Source: Amycolatopsis sp. 195334CR (GTDB taxonomy: Bacteria; Actinomycetota; Actinomycetes; Mycobacteriales; Pseudonocardiaceae). Taken from it: a stretch of 64,000 nucleotides of DNA. Each line of letters opens with the position of its first letter. Within the stretch, counting starts at the first letter, position 1. Of the stretch, positions 9,060 through 16,287 are shown piece after piece. The notes beneath the pieces were generated by a model. It was given only the letters and a program-made list of their open reading frames with translations, was not told where the DNA came from and did not search any database. The position numbers and the translations under genes are program-made. The DNA lies in contig NZ_JAFJMJ010000001.1 in assembly GCF_017309385.1 (NCBI RefSeq), positions 4,588,001-4,652,000 on the forward strand. The letters run 5' to 3'.

Positions 9060-10550
9060 ATGTCAAGCGCTCTGTTGCCGCCGGTAGTGCGAGCTGGCTC
9101 GTACGGCCGCGCCAGTGCTTTGAACGAGCGGTCGGTGGACGACCAGCTCGCGGAGAACGACGCCTGGGTCGAGCGCGAGCCGACATGGACCATGATCTTC
9201 GTGCGGCGCGACGATGGCATTAGCGCCAGCAAGTACGCCAAGAAAAAGAAGCGCCCCGATTGGGAACTGGTGATGGCCTCGATCGAGGCGGGCGAAATCG
9301 ACATCCTTCTGATCTGGGAGCTTTCCCGGGCATCGCGCGACCGCATGGTGTTCGCGGCCCTGTTCGCCGCCTGTGAAGAGAACGACGTAAAAATCGGTAT
9401 CGGCGGCCGGGTTTATGATCTTGCCAACGAGGAGGATGCCTTCCTTTTGGATCTTCTGGCCGCGCTCGCGGTGCGCGAGAGCGGCTTGACCGCCAAGAGG
9501 ATTCGGCGGAGCACCCGCTCGGGTCTCGCCAGCGGCCGTCCCCACGGCAAGGCGCCCTTTGGGTACGCCAGGGAGTACGACCCGACGACCGGGAAAATGG
9601 TCCGCCAGATCGAGGACCCGGACAATGGGCCGATCGTCCGCGAGATGGCCCGCCGAGTCCTCGCAGGGGAACCGCTGAACGCGATTGCCGTCGACCTGAA
9701 CGCGCGCGGCATCTTCACCAAGCCGACGAAGAAGCACCCCGAGGGCGCGCCGTGGTCTCTAGTCTCGGTCCGTCGCACGGTCATGAATCCGACCTATGTC
9801 GGCAAGCGGGTACACCACGGCAAGATCGTTGATGGCCCAGCGGAGTGGCCGCCGATCCTCGACGAGGACGAGCACGCCCAGGTGGTGGCGAGGTTGTCGG
9901 ACCCCGGTCGCAAGACGTGGGTGGACGGCGGCGTCAAGCACCTCCTCGTGGGTATCGGGCTCTGCGGCAAGGTGATCACCGACGAGGACGGCACTGAGCG
10001 GATGTGCGGGGCCAAGGTTCGGCTGATCAACAACCGAGGGACCCCGAGCTACGCCTGCTCGCGCAAGTTCTGCGTTGCCCGCACGAAGTGGCTGGTCGAC
10101 GAGTTCGTCACCGACGTGGTCATCGGCCGCCTGGAGCGCCCGGACGCGGCCGAACTCCTGGCGCAGCCGGAGGACAAGTCTGAGGTCGAGGAACTTCGGC
10201 AGAAGGCGGCCGGACTACGCGCACGGCTGGCCGGTTTCGTGGACGCGGCGGCCGAGGGCGAGGTGTCCCCGGTCGCCCTCGCGAAGATCGAGGCGAAGCT
10301 GCTGCCGCAGATCGAGGAGGCCGACCGCCGCGTTCAGGCCCTCGTCGCCGCGCACAGTCCGCTGGTGGCCGAACTCGTCGGCGATCAGGCTAGGGCGCGG
10401 TGGGAGGCGCTGACGATCCCTCAGCAGCGCGAAGTGATCCGCGCGTTGGGCGCGCCGATCATCTGGCCCACGGGCCGGGGAAGGTGGCGGGACCCGAACG
10501 CGCTGGGCTTCTGGTGGCATGGCACCGAGGCTCCCGTGGCGCCGAGCTGA
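9060..10550 (+). CDS. int: large serine recombinase (integrase)
   Basis: 496-residue phage integrase of the large serine recombinase family. Order: N-terminal resolvase domain with YGRAS (Ser19 the presumed nucleophile) and LIWELSRASRD; recombinase domain with GRPHGKAPFGY; zinc-ribbon region with cysteines in LCGK, MCGA and CSRKFC; and a coiled-coil (EVEELRQKAAGL...IEEADRRV) that in this family controls attB x attP versus attL x attR direction. ATG 9060 is the first codon after attL, with no strong ribosome-binding site; the frame upstream belongs to antisense comEC. Its position against attL means its upstream DNA changes between integrated and circular states. It ends at a strong terminator. 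Confidence 0.97.
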   Translation: MSSALLPPVVRAGSYGRASALNERSVDDQLAENDAWVEREPTWTMIFVRRDDGISASKYAKKKKRPDWELVMASIEAGEIDILLIWELSRASRDRMVFAALFAACEENDVKIGIGGRVYDLANEEDAFLLDLLAALAVRESGLTAKRIRRSTRSGLASGRPHGKAPFGYAREYDPTTGKMVRQIEDPDNGPIVREMARRVLAGEPLNAIAVDLNARGIFTKPTKKHPEGAPWSLVSVRRTVMNPTYVGKRVHHGKIVDGPAEWPPILDEDEHAQVVARLSDPGRKTWVDGGVKHLLVGIGLCGKVITDEDGTERMCGAKVRLINNRGTPSYACSRKFCVARTKWLVDEFVTDVVIGRLERPDAAELLAQPEDKSEVEELRQKAAGLRARLAGFVDAAAEGEVSPVALAKIEAKLLPQIEEADRRVQALVAAHSPLVAELVGDQARARWEALTIPQQREVIRALGAPIIWPTGRGRWRDPNALGFWWHGTEAPVAPS

Positions 10551-10572
10551 TTGAGACCTAGCCGTTACCGAG

Positions 10573-10605
10573 AAGCCCCAGGTTGCCCCTGACCTGGGGC
10601 TTTCT
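10573..10605 (+). terminator. Rho-independent terminator after int
   Basis: AAGCCCCAGGT (10573-10583) pairs with ACCTGGGGCTT (10592-10602) around an 8-base loop and runs into TCTT. It closes the integrase transcript and separates it from the early region. Confidence 0.85.
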
Positions 10606-10630
10606 TCGTGTGCGAATTCGATTTAAAGGG

Positions 10631-10674
10631 TCGGAATTCCGATACGGAGCGCTCCATTCCTTACCTAAATAGGT
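10631..10674. promoter_or_regulatory. three adjacent palindromes in the early control region
   Basis: TCGGAATTCCGA (10631-10642), GGAGCGCTCC (10646-10655) and ACCTAAATAGGT (10663-10674) lie in a row in the 239-bp, locally AT-richer gap between int and the first early gene. Centres are 14 and 18 bp apart. This is the kind of clustered dyad arrangement found at phage operators. The palindromes differ in sequence, so more than one protein may bind. Confidence 0.5.
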
Positions 10675-10789
10675 AGGTTGCCCGGCTACTGGTCTTTGCG
10701 TCATTGTCGCCACGCGCATATCTTTGTGACAAGCGAACGCGTCCGCACCGGAGGATTCGAAAGCGCGTTCCACGTGAAATGGAGGAAGC

Positions 10790-11065
10790 GTGGAGAACAC
10801 GGTGCGGGTGCTGGCGGACGTCCTTGTCGGCACGAAGTTGAGCGGGGCCGCCCTGCGGCTGGTCCTTCTCGGTCTGGCGGCGAACAGGCCGATGCTGGCC
10901 ACCGAGATGGCCGCCGAGTTGGATGTGAACGCGATGACTGTCCGGAACCTGTGTCGGCAGCTTCAGGCCGAAGGCTTGGCATTCCAGGATTTCCGCCGCG
11001 ACGAGCGGACCGGCCGCGCGGCGAGCATCTGGACGTTCAAGGTCCCCGAGCGGGTGGCCTCGTGA
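10790..11065 (+). CDS. small winged-helix DNA-binding protein
   Basis: 91-residue protein whose centre reads LATEMAAELDVNAMTVRNLCRQLQAEGLAFQD, a helix-turn-helix followed by a wing-like basic strand (RRDERTGRAASIW). GTG 10790 has GGAGGAAG immediately upstream. It is the first gene of the rightward early operon, just after the palindrome cluster. It could be an early activator, a Cro-like protein or the integrase directionality factor; sequence does not choose between these. Confidence 0.7.
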   Translation: MENTVRVLADVLVGTKLSGAALRLVLLGLAANRPMLATEMAAELDVNAMTVRNLCRQLQAEGLAFQDFRRDERTGRAASIWTFKVPERVAS

Positions 11066-11202
11066 CCACCCCTGAGGTCACCCGGGCGGAGGCAGTCCGG
11101 CGCATCGTCGCCTGCGCACCCCCGTTGACGGCCGAACAGCGTGATCGCCTGGCGCGCCTTCTGCGTCCGGCCCCCGAAAAGAAAACCGCCCCGGCGCGCT
11201 AA
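11062..11202 (+). CDS. 46-residue phage protein, unknown
   Basis: Short basic protein starting at a GTG that overlaps the upstream stop by 4 bp, ending in a lysine-rich tail (RPAPEKKTAPAR). TAEQRDRLARLLRP is helix-forming. The coupling to the winged-helix gene supports expression. No family recognised. Confidence 0.5.
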   Translation: MTTPEVTRAEAVRRIVACAPPLTAEQRDRLARLLRPAPEKKTAPAR

Positions 11203-11241
11203 CGCCGAGGCGATCGAAAACCTACCCGAAAAGGGAACCAA

Positions 11242-11766
11242 ATGAATTCTATCAATGGGCGAGTTCTGCCTGAAACCTGGCGGTCGGTCCCCGGCTTCGA
11301 GGGCCGATACAGCGTCAGCGACTGGGGCCGCGTGCTTTCGCATCTGCCCCGGCACAAGAACGGGTCCGGCCTGCTCCGGCCCTCTCGGGACCGCAAGGGC
11401 TACTTGCGCGTCGGGCTCTTCAAGGACGGCCGGAACCACACGGTCACCGTGCACAAGCTCGTGCTGACCGCGTTCGTGGGGCCGAGGCCGGAAGGGCTCG
11501 AAGCTCGGCACCTCGACGGGAACCCGGCCCACAACGCGCTGGTCAACCTCTGCTGGGGGTCCTCGAAGGAGAACGCCCAGGACACGGTCCGCCTGGGGCG
11601 GCACGCTTCCTCGCGGCGCACGGCCTGTCCGAGCGGCCACCGGTACGCCGAGGAGGGCTACGTAGATCGTGGCCGCAAGCGCCGGTGCCGTTCCTGCGAG
11701 GCCACCCGGCGGCGGGCGCGTACCGAGGCTGAGCGTGCCCAGCGGGAAGGTGCCCGCCGTGGCTGA
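11242..11766 (+). CDS. HNH endonuclease with NUMOD4-type domain
   Basis: 174-residue protein. An N-terminal WRSVPGFEGRYSVSDWGRV is the NUMOD4 DNA-binding module found in homing-type HNH nucleases. It is followed by VHKLVLTAF and the RHLDGNPAHNALVNLCWG HNH core with conserved His and Asn. A C-terminal cysteine cluster (CPSGH, CRSCE) looks like a zinc ribbon. ATG 11242 follows AAAAGGGAA. It could be a free-standing homing endonuclease or a phage DNA-processing enzyme. Its 3' end overlaps the start of the replication gene. Confidence 0.85.
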   Translation: MNSINGRVLPETWRSVPGFEGRYSVSDWGRVLSHLPRHKNGSGLLRPSRDRKGYLRVGLFKDGRNHTVTVHKLVLTAFVGPRPEGLEARHLDGNPAHNALVNLCWGSSKENAQDTVRLGRHASSRRTACPSGHRYAEEGYVDRGRKRRCRSCEATRRRARTEAERAQREGARRG

Positions 11767-12811
11767 CTTCGACGAGATCCAGAGTGAGGACCTGACGGCT
11801 CTGCACTGGGCGCACCGACTTCCGCCCATCCGCGACCGTCGCGGAGCACGTGACCGTGCGGCGCATGAGCTGCTGCACGTCCTGGCCACCTTCGCCAACC
11901 TCGATGACGGCCGAGGCGCGTTCCCCTCGATCCAGTCGATGGCTGAGGCGATCGGCTCGGACCGCGTGTTCGTCCGCCGCAAGCTCTCGCTGCTGGAAGA
12001 ACTGGGGCTCATCAGGCGGATGGAGACCGAGGAGATCGCCGAGCTGCTGGAGGAGCGCAAGGTCGCGCGGGGCAAGGCCGTGGTGACCGACTGGGCGGGC
12101 ATGGCCGGGGGCACGCGGGCGTACTACGAAGCGCGGTTCAACTCCGAGGAGGGTGGCCAGACGGCGTGGGCGCTCGCGGTGGACGACGAGGCGTTGTGGG
12201 AGTCCCTGGAGAAGATCGAGCGCGAGCGCCAGCAGATCGCCCGGGACAAGACCCTGACCCGGCACCGGCGGCACAACTCCAAGCGGTACAACACCCCGTT
12301 CCCCGAGGAGGATTGCGACGGTCCAAACACCGTCGCAAAGGGACGGAGCGTTGCGACGGTCCGATCTCCGTCGCACGACGGTGCGAACGGCGCCGTGCGA
12401 CGGTCTGATCACCGTCGTGCGACGGTCGATTCCGCGTCGCACGACGGTCAGAAAGGCGTCGTACGACGCCGAGCAGACCCCCTACCACCATTAGACCCCC
12501 AGGTGACCGCCAAGGTGACCGCCCAGGACCGCCCAGGGACCACTCCATCACCGGCTGCGCCGGATGATGGTCGGTTGTGCTCCGCCACGGGGGAGGTGGC
12601 CAGGGTGCACGCCGACGGCCGTCCGCTCTGCTGCCTGGCTGATCAGCTCGGATGGCTCACCGAACGGAGCACCCTGGCCCAGGTGGACCAGCTCATCCCG
12701 GACGAGGTCGCCGCACTGATGCCCGCGCCGAAGCCGCTGGCCTATCGCCCCCACTTCAACCGGGGCGCCGCACACCTTCCGGCCGACGACGAATCGGAGA
12801 CAGTCGCATGA
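11759..12811 (+). CDS. helix-turn-helix replication-initiator-like protein
   Basis: 350-residue protein. The N-terminal third (about residues 30-85) has a winged-helix pattern, GAFPSIQSMAEAIGSDRVFVRRKLSLLEELGLIRR, like phage replisome-organiser proteins. An acidic/basic coiled stretch (EKIERERQQIARDK) follows. The middle of the gene carries 22-bp iterons in the DNA, giving a basic, non-repetitive peptide. The C-terminal part (LTERSTLAQVDQLIPDEVAALM) is unassigned. GTG 11759 is preferred for GGGAAGG 8 bp upstream. A replication role is inferred from domain type, position after early regulators, and the origin-like repeats inside it. Confidence 0.65.
   Translation: MADFDEIQSEDLTALHWAHRLPPIRDRRGARDRAAHELLHVLATFANLDDGRGAFPSIQSMAEAIGSDRVFVRRKLSLLEELGLIRRMETEEIAELLEERKVARGKAVVTDWAGMAGGTRAYYEARFNSEEGGQTAWALAVDDEALWESLEKIERERQQIARDKTLTRHRRHNSKRYNTPFPEEDCDGPNTVAKGRSVATVRSPSHDGANGAVRRSDHRRATVDSASHDGQKGVVRRRADPLPPLDPQVTAKVTAQDRPGTTPSPAAPDDGRLCSATGEVARVHADGRPLCCLADQLGWLTERSTLAQVDQLIPDEVAALMPAPKPLAYRPHFNRGAAHLPADDESETVA
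12313..12463. repeat. 22-bp iterons inside the replication gene, candidate origin
   Basis: CGACGGT begins at 12316, 12354, 12376, 12398, 12420 and 12442. The last five are spaced exactly 22 bp apart and form contiguous units of pattern CGACGGTC-GAT-CCGTCG. The first copy is part of a perfect dyad, TTGCGACGGT-ccaaac-ACCGTCGCAA (12313-12338). Most units contain the inverted CCGTCG half as well. Because 22 is not a multiple of three, the units are read in rotating frames and the peptide is not periodic, so the repetition is constrained at DNA level. Such arrays bind Rep proteins at lambda-type and plasmid origins. Confidence 0.8.
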
Positions 12812-12972
12812 GCGCCCCTGAGTCCTGGTCCGACACCACCCGCCACCAACTGCCGGACGGCCGCGAGCTGATCGAGACCGTCACCGTCACGCCGCTGGAG
12901 TTCCCCGAGGCACCAGACACCGTGGCCGAACTGCTCGGCCTGATCAAGGGAGACAAGACCGATGTGGACTGA
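12808..12972 (+). CDS. 54-residue phage protein, unknown
   Basis: Acidic protein starting at ATG 12808, overlapping the upstream stop (ATGA). It contains RHQLPDGRELIETVTVTPLEFPEAP and ends GDKTDVD. Translational coupling on both sides (the next gene starts 11 bp before its end) supports it as real. No family recognised. Confidence 0.55.
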   Translation: MSAPESWSDTTRHQLPDGRELIETVTVTPLEFPEAPDTVAELLGLIKGDKTDVD

Positions 12973-13105
12973 AACCTTCTGGGCCGCCGCGCTCGGCGGC
13001 GCACTCGGCGCGGGCTGGGTCTACCTGATGATCTGGCTGCGCGGGGTGCTCCGGCGCCAGCGCCGCCGTACGCGGGTCATCGGCTGGACGGGGGTGCGGC
13101 GATGA
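12962..13105 (+). CDS. 47-residue single-span membrane protein
   Basis: ATG 12962 opens a 47-residue frame with one membrane helix (FWAAALGGALGAGWVYLMIWL) followed by a strongly basic tail (RRQRRRTR), so the C-terminus should be cytoplasmic. It overlaps the preceding gene by 11 bp and the following one through ATGA, filling the gap in the early operon exactly. Function unknown. Confidence 0.5.
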   Translation: MWTETFWAAALGGALGAGWVYLMIWLRGVLRRQRRRTRVIGWTGVRR

Positions 13106-13329
13106 ACCCGGAGCTGGAGGAGCTGCTGCACCGGGTCGAGGCCAACCCGCTTGGCCGCGTGTGGCCGGAGAGCCCCCGGGAGGCGTTGGAACGGCGGATC
13201 ACCTGGCTGGGTGCCATCTTCCCGGGATCGACCCGCAGCGAGCGCCTGGGGGCCGCGCTCGATGACCTCACCGACGAGCAGCGCGCCGAGCTGGCAGAGG
13301 GCATCACCGGCGAGGAGGCGGACGAGTGA
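13102..13329 (+). CDS. 75-residue phage protein, unknown
   Basis: Acidic, mostly helical protein (NPELEELLHRVEANPLGRVWPESPREALERR). ATG 13102 overlaps the upstream stop and its own stop overlaps the next GTG start, so it lies within a coupled early operon. No family recognised. Confidence 0.6.
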   Translation: MNPELEELLHRVEANPLGRVWPESPREALERRITWLGAIFPGSTRSERLGAALDDLTDEQRAELAEGITGEEADE

Positions 13330-13751
13330 ACCCGTTGGGGCCGCAGGCCAAGGAGCTGGAGGCCATGGCCGCCCGTGCGGCGAAGCTGACGGCCGAGGAG
13401 GTCGCGGTGCTGCGCGACACCTCCAAGAGCCTGTGGTTGTGCGACGAGAGCGGGTTCGGCCATGCGATGGAGTCCGTGGGCAACGCCCTGGCGGTGAAGA
13501 GCTGCCAGGGCATACGGGAGGCCGTTCTCGCGCTGCTGGCGGAAGCGAACCAGAGTGCCCTCTGGGCGACCATCGAGCCGGCCAAGGCGCTCGCCGCCCG
13601 GCACCGCATCGGCAAGCAGTTCACGACCGAGCACTACCGCCTCCTCACGCACCCGTGGCGCGCGCTGGTCGGGCCGCTCCACCCGGCTGACGCGGTGGTG
13701 TCCGGGTTGGCTAGCGCGCCGACCTGGTCAACGTCCACGCCGAAGTCGTAG
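13326..13751 (+). CDS. 141-residue phage protein, unknown
   Basis: Last gene of the rightward early operon, starting at GTG 13326 coupled to the previous stop. It is predicted helical, with ELEAMAARAAKLTAEEVAVLRD at the start and TIEPAKALAARHRIGKQFTTEHY in the second half. Its 3' end overlaps the convergent gene 13728-14243 by 24 bp. No family recognised. Confidence 0.6.
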   Translation: MNPLGPQAKELEAMAARAAKLTAEEVAVLRDTSKSLWLCDESGFGHAMESVGNALAVKSCQGIREAVLALLAEANQSALWATIEPAKALAARHRIGKQFTTEHYRLLTHPWRALVGPLHPADAVVSGLASAPTWSTSTPKS

Positions 13752-14243
13752 GAGCTGCCGCCGGAGTCGAGCGATCTCCTTGTCCGTCTCCCGATGGTGT
13801 ATCAGCGCCTTCTCGTCGTAGAGCGGCTTGCCTTTCTTGTTGGCCTGGTAGCCGACGAACACGAGCTGCCCGAACGCCTTGGATGGGTCGGTGATCGGGT
13901 GGAGTTCGGCGGCCTCGGTCATCGACCGTCCGAAGATCTTGCGGCACCGCAGACGGATGGCTTTCCGGCGCAGCCACGGGAGCGGTTCCGAAGCCTCGAT
14001 CACCCGCGAGATGACCGCCATGTCCACCACGTTCACGGTCGGACCGTCGTTCATGCCGAAGTTGACCCCTTGGCGTTCCTTGTCGAACGCCATGGGCACG
14101 TAGTCGGAGACCGTCTTCTGGATGAGCTTCCGGGCGGCGTACGCCTGCTTGCCGCGTTCCTGTCTCCCGGCTACGGCCGACGCTGTGCCGAACGAGATGG
14201 CGGCGGACACCACAGCGGAGACCAGCAGCGTTACTGGGTCCAC
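13728..14243 (-). CDS. membrane-anchored phage cargo protein, unknown
   Basis: 171 residues. An N-terminal hydrophobic segment (VTLLVSAVVSAAISFGTASAVAG) should anchor it, with a basic cytoplasmic body ending in RRQLLRLRRGR. It belongs to a leftward block lying against the direction of the flanking lytic genes, the usual place for lysogenic-conversion or defence cargo. No family recognised; function not assigned. Confidence 0.6.
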   Translation of the reverse strand: MDPVTLLVSAVVSAAISFGTASAVAGRQERGKQAYAARKLIQKTVSDYVPMAFDKERQGVNFGMNDGPTVNVVDMAVISRVIEASEPLPWLRRKAIRLRCRKIFGRSMTEAAELHPITDPSKAFGQLVFVGYQANKKGKPLYDEKALIHHRETDKEIARLRRQLLRLRRGR

Positions 14244-14245
14244 GA

Positions 14246-14446
14246 CTACGACGTCTCCACGATCGCGAGAGATGCTCCTTGCGAGATCAAAAGCGTGGCG
14301 GAGTAACGCTCGCCCTCTTGGATCGGCTCCACCGGTAGCCAGAACGGGCCGGTCTTCAGCTTCTCGATCACGTGCGTCCGCAGGATCTCAGCGCTGTGGA
14401 AGCTGGGTGCACGGTAGGTCTGCCCGTCGTAGATCAGCATGTACAT
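14246..14446 (-). CDS. 66-residue cargo protein, unknown
   Basis: Small protein (MYMLIYDGQTYRAPSFHSAE at the start) immediately upstream of, and in line with, the membrane gene 13728-14243 (2-bp gap), so probably co-expressed. It is predicted to be mixed alpha/beta. No family recognised. Confidence 0.5.
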   Translation of the reverse strand: MYMLIYDGQTYRAPSFHSAEILRTHVIEKLKTGPFWLPVEPIQEGERYSATLLISQGASLAIVETS

Positions 14447-14452
14447 GCGCCC

Positions 14453-14644
14453 TCACTCCTGGCTGCGGTCGGTGTCCAGGGACATGCCCTCGTCGGCGAT
14501 CAACTGCTTGATCTCCTCGGGCGACAGGTCCCCGTCGATCCTGATCTGCCCGCCGTTCTCCGGGTTCGCGCGGAGGGCGGTGCCATCGGGTCGCAGGTGC
14601 AGTTCCGAGTAGTCGCCCTGGCCGTTGATCCAGACCTGTGTCAT
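14453..14644 (-). CDS. 63-residue cargo protein, unknown
   Basis: Acidic protein beginning MTQVWINGQGDYSELHLR and ending DGDLSPEEIKQLIADEGMSLD, a plausible beta-hairpin plus helix. The ATG at 14644 is preferred over a TTG at 14710 because the upstream residues look unconstrained, but neither has a good ribosome-binding site. It is 6 bp from the next gene in the same direction. Confidence 0.45.
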   Translation of the reverse strand: MTQVWINGQGDYSELHLRPDGTALRANPENGGQIRIDGDLSPEEIKQLIADEGMSLDTDRSQE

Positions 14645-14744
14645 GTCCGGGGAGTCGTGTTGCGCTGTTGATCCGTTCGCCTGCTGAGGGCACGAACCAG
14701 TGACGATCAAGTCAAGGCGCTGAGACCTGGCTGTCGGCGGGGGG

Positions 14745-15512
14745 CTACTGCTTGCCCTGGGGAGTCTCCTTGGTCCGCTTGCGATCGCGGCGCTTCTCGC
14801 GCTTGGACTTCTGGGCGAGGGTGGTGGCGAGGTCTCCGGCCTTCTCCAGTTGAGTCAGCGTGCCGTCGTGGCTCCGGTGCCAGTGGAGGCCGTTTCCGTC
14901 GGTGAAGAACAGACCTATCCGCGACTGCCTGGACAGGTATTCCATTCCTGATTTGATGTCACCCTGGATCAGCCTGCGAAGGTTTCTCATTTCGATGGTC
15001 AATTCGTCTTTGCTGGCGAACCGGTACCTTTCTCGAAAAGCTACTACTTCGTAGACCATGGCCTTGTTTAGTCGGTCGTTATCGTCAAGCTGTGACCTTG
15101 TTGGTGTCGGAGCGATAGTGGCGAAGCTCCAACGGAGGCGTTCCTGGCGGGTAGTGGGGTGAATTAGGTGGGGTAGATCGCAGTAGACAACGAGGTTGTA
15201 GATCGGCAGGAACCCGCTATTTTGAAACTCAAAGTAGAATTGGGTGGACGAGCCAACGTGGTCTCCGCTGTCCGGCTCGTATTCTTCTGCTGGTTTGCTG
15301 GAAATCCATACGCCGAACTTTGATGCCAGTTCGCTGGCCTGAGTCGCCTCCAGGCGTCGAAGCTGCTCCGACTGGTTCCGGTTGGTCCGGATGGTCGCCC
15401 ATGCGGCCACGGACGCGATGAGAAGTGCTGCTGCCGCGACGGCGAAACTGCCGATGTCGGTCCACTTCGGGGTCTCGGTCGAGAGGGTGATCAGGTCTGC
15501 TCCGGTGCGCAC
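14745..15512 (-). CDS. membrane-anchored cargo protein, unknown
   Basis: About 255 residues. A membrane helix near the start (IGSFAVAAAALLIASVAAWATI) is followed by a long cytoplasmic domain with SSTQFYFEFQNSGFLPIYNL and a charged tail (KSKREKRRDRKRTKE). GTG 15512 or TTG 15518 are both possible starts; the longer frame upstream only shadows the neighbouring gene. The anchor-plus-soluble layout, like its neighbour 15671-16117, fits an exclusion or sensing role, but that is a guess. Confidence 0.55.
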   Translation of the reverse strand: MRTGADLITLSTETPKWTDIGSFAVAAAALLIASVAAWATIRTNRNQSEQLRRLEATQASELASKFGVWISSKPAEEYEPDSGDHVGSSTQFYFEFQNSGFLPIYNLVVYCDLPHLIHPTTRQERLRWSFATIAPTPTRSQLDDNDRLNKAMVYEVVAFRERYRFASKDELTIEMRNLRRLIQGDIKSGMEYLSRQSRIGLFFTDGNGLHWHRSHDGTLTQLEKAGDLATTLAQKSKREKRRDRKRTKETPQGKQ

Positions 15513-15567
15513 GATCAAGCAGTCGTCGCCCGACGCGACCTCGTTACCGCGAGAGGAGGTCGCGACC

Positions 15568-15687
15568 GTGGCTGATGACGTCCTGGTGACCACGCTTCTG
15601 CTCGCCGTGCCGATGTGGGTCGAGAGGCTGTACGGGTGCATCCCGGAGCAGCGGCAGGCCGAGGTTGACCTCAGTGGGGAATCGTGA
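15568..15687 (+). CDS. 39-residue rightward micro-protein, unknown
   Basis: GTG 15568 is preceded by GAGAGGAGG (15551-15559), among the best ribosome-binding sites in the region, and encodes a short protein with a hydrophobic centre (VTTLLLAVPMWVERLYG). It faces the two leftward membrane genes and overlaps one by 17 bp at its 3' end. Reality rests mainly on the Shine-Dalgarno match. Confidence 0.4.
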   Translation: MADDVLVTTLLLAVPMWVERLYGCIPEQRQAEVDLSGES

Positions 15688-16117
15688 CGATCTGGCCCCT
15701 CGGCGGGTCGGAGCAGTCCGACGTCATGTGCCAGGTGATCTCGATCGTGTCGCCGGTGGTTTGGTCCATCCGCATCACTACGAAGGACTTCGCATCCCCT
15801 CGTACGATCTTCGCGTAGGGGGATTCGTTTCCGGCCAGAGCCAGCGAACTCGAAAACTCGACGCCGTAAGCGGATTCGGTGCCCTCGTTGATCAGCAGCC
15901 ACGCGGAACCTCGCTGATGCTGGGCGCGCCACCGGACACGGTTGGCGTCGGCCTCAGCCTCCGCGCGCCGATCCGCGTTGGCAGCAGCGTTCGCGCTGAT
16001 CGCCGAGTTGTCCGCCGACCTGCGAGCAGCGTTCGACGAGCGCACCGAGGCGTAGGCCGAGACCCCGGCAACTATGAGGGCCAGGATCGAGATGATCAGC
16101 GCTGTGACAGCCATCAC
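15671..16117 (-). CDS. membrane-anchored cargo protein, unknown
   Basis: 148 residues: an N-terminal membrane helix (AVTALIISILALIVAGVSAYASV), a helical linker rich in Ala, Ser and Arg (SSNAARRSADNSAISANAAANADRR), then a small beta-rich domain ending in TWHMTSDCSDPPRGQIV. First gene of the leftward cargo block, reading away from the late promoter region. No family recognised. Confidence 0.55.
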   Translation of the reverse strand: MMAVTALIISILALIVAGVSAYASVRSSNAARRSADNSAISANAAANADRRAEAEADANRVRWRAQHQRGSAWLLINEGTESAYGVEFSSSLALAGNESPYAKIVRGDAKSFVVMRMDQTTGDTIEITWHMTSDCSDPPRGQIVTIPH

Positions 16118-16221
16118 GAGACCCTACCTCGCGTAGGCCGCAAATCAGGCCGCGTGCCTGGTCGACGGCTGCCTACCCGCCCGCTTCCCCGACATCTCTG
16201 ATTGTCAGAACTGATCGATAC

Positions 16222-16258
16222 TCGTTGCTTCGATAGGCGTCTACTATCGAGGCAACGA
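16222..16258. promoter_or_regulatory. 15-bp inverted repeat in the late-gene leader
   Basis: TCGTTGCTTCGATAG (16222-16236) and CTATCGAGGCAACGA (16244-16258) form near-perfect 15-bp arms (one G-T wobble) around seven bases. It lies in the 170-bp gap between the leftward cargo genes and the first late gene, 29 bp before that start. It may be an operator for late expression or an RNA hairpin in the leader; no T-run follows. Confidence 0.55.
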
Positions 16259-16287
16259 CAGAACTAACCGGACACAGGGGGTATCAG

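Noticed and set aside
12313..12463. CRISPR array
   Set aside because: The 22-bp units are contiguous without unique spacers, lie within a coding region and contain inverted halves; no cas genes are present.
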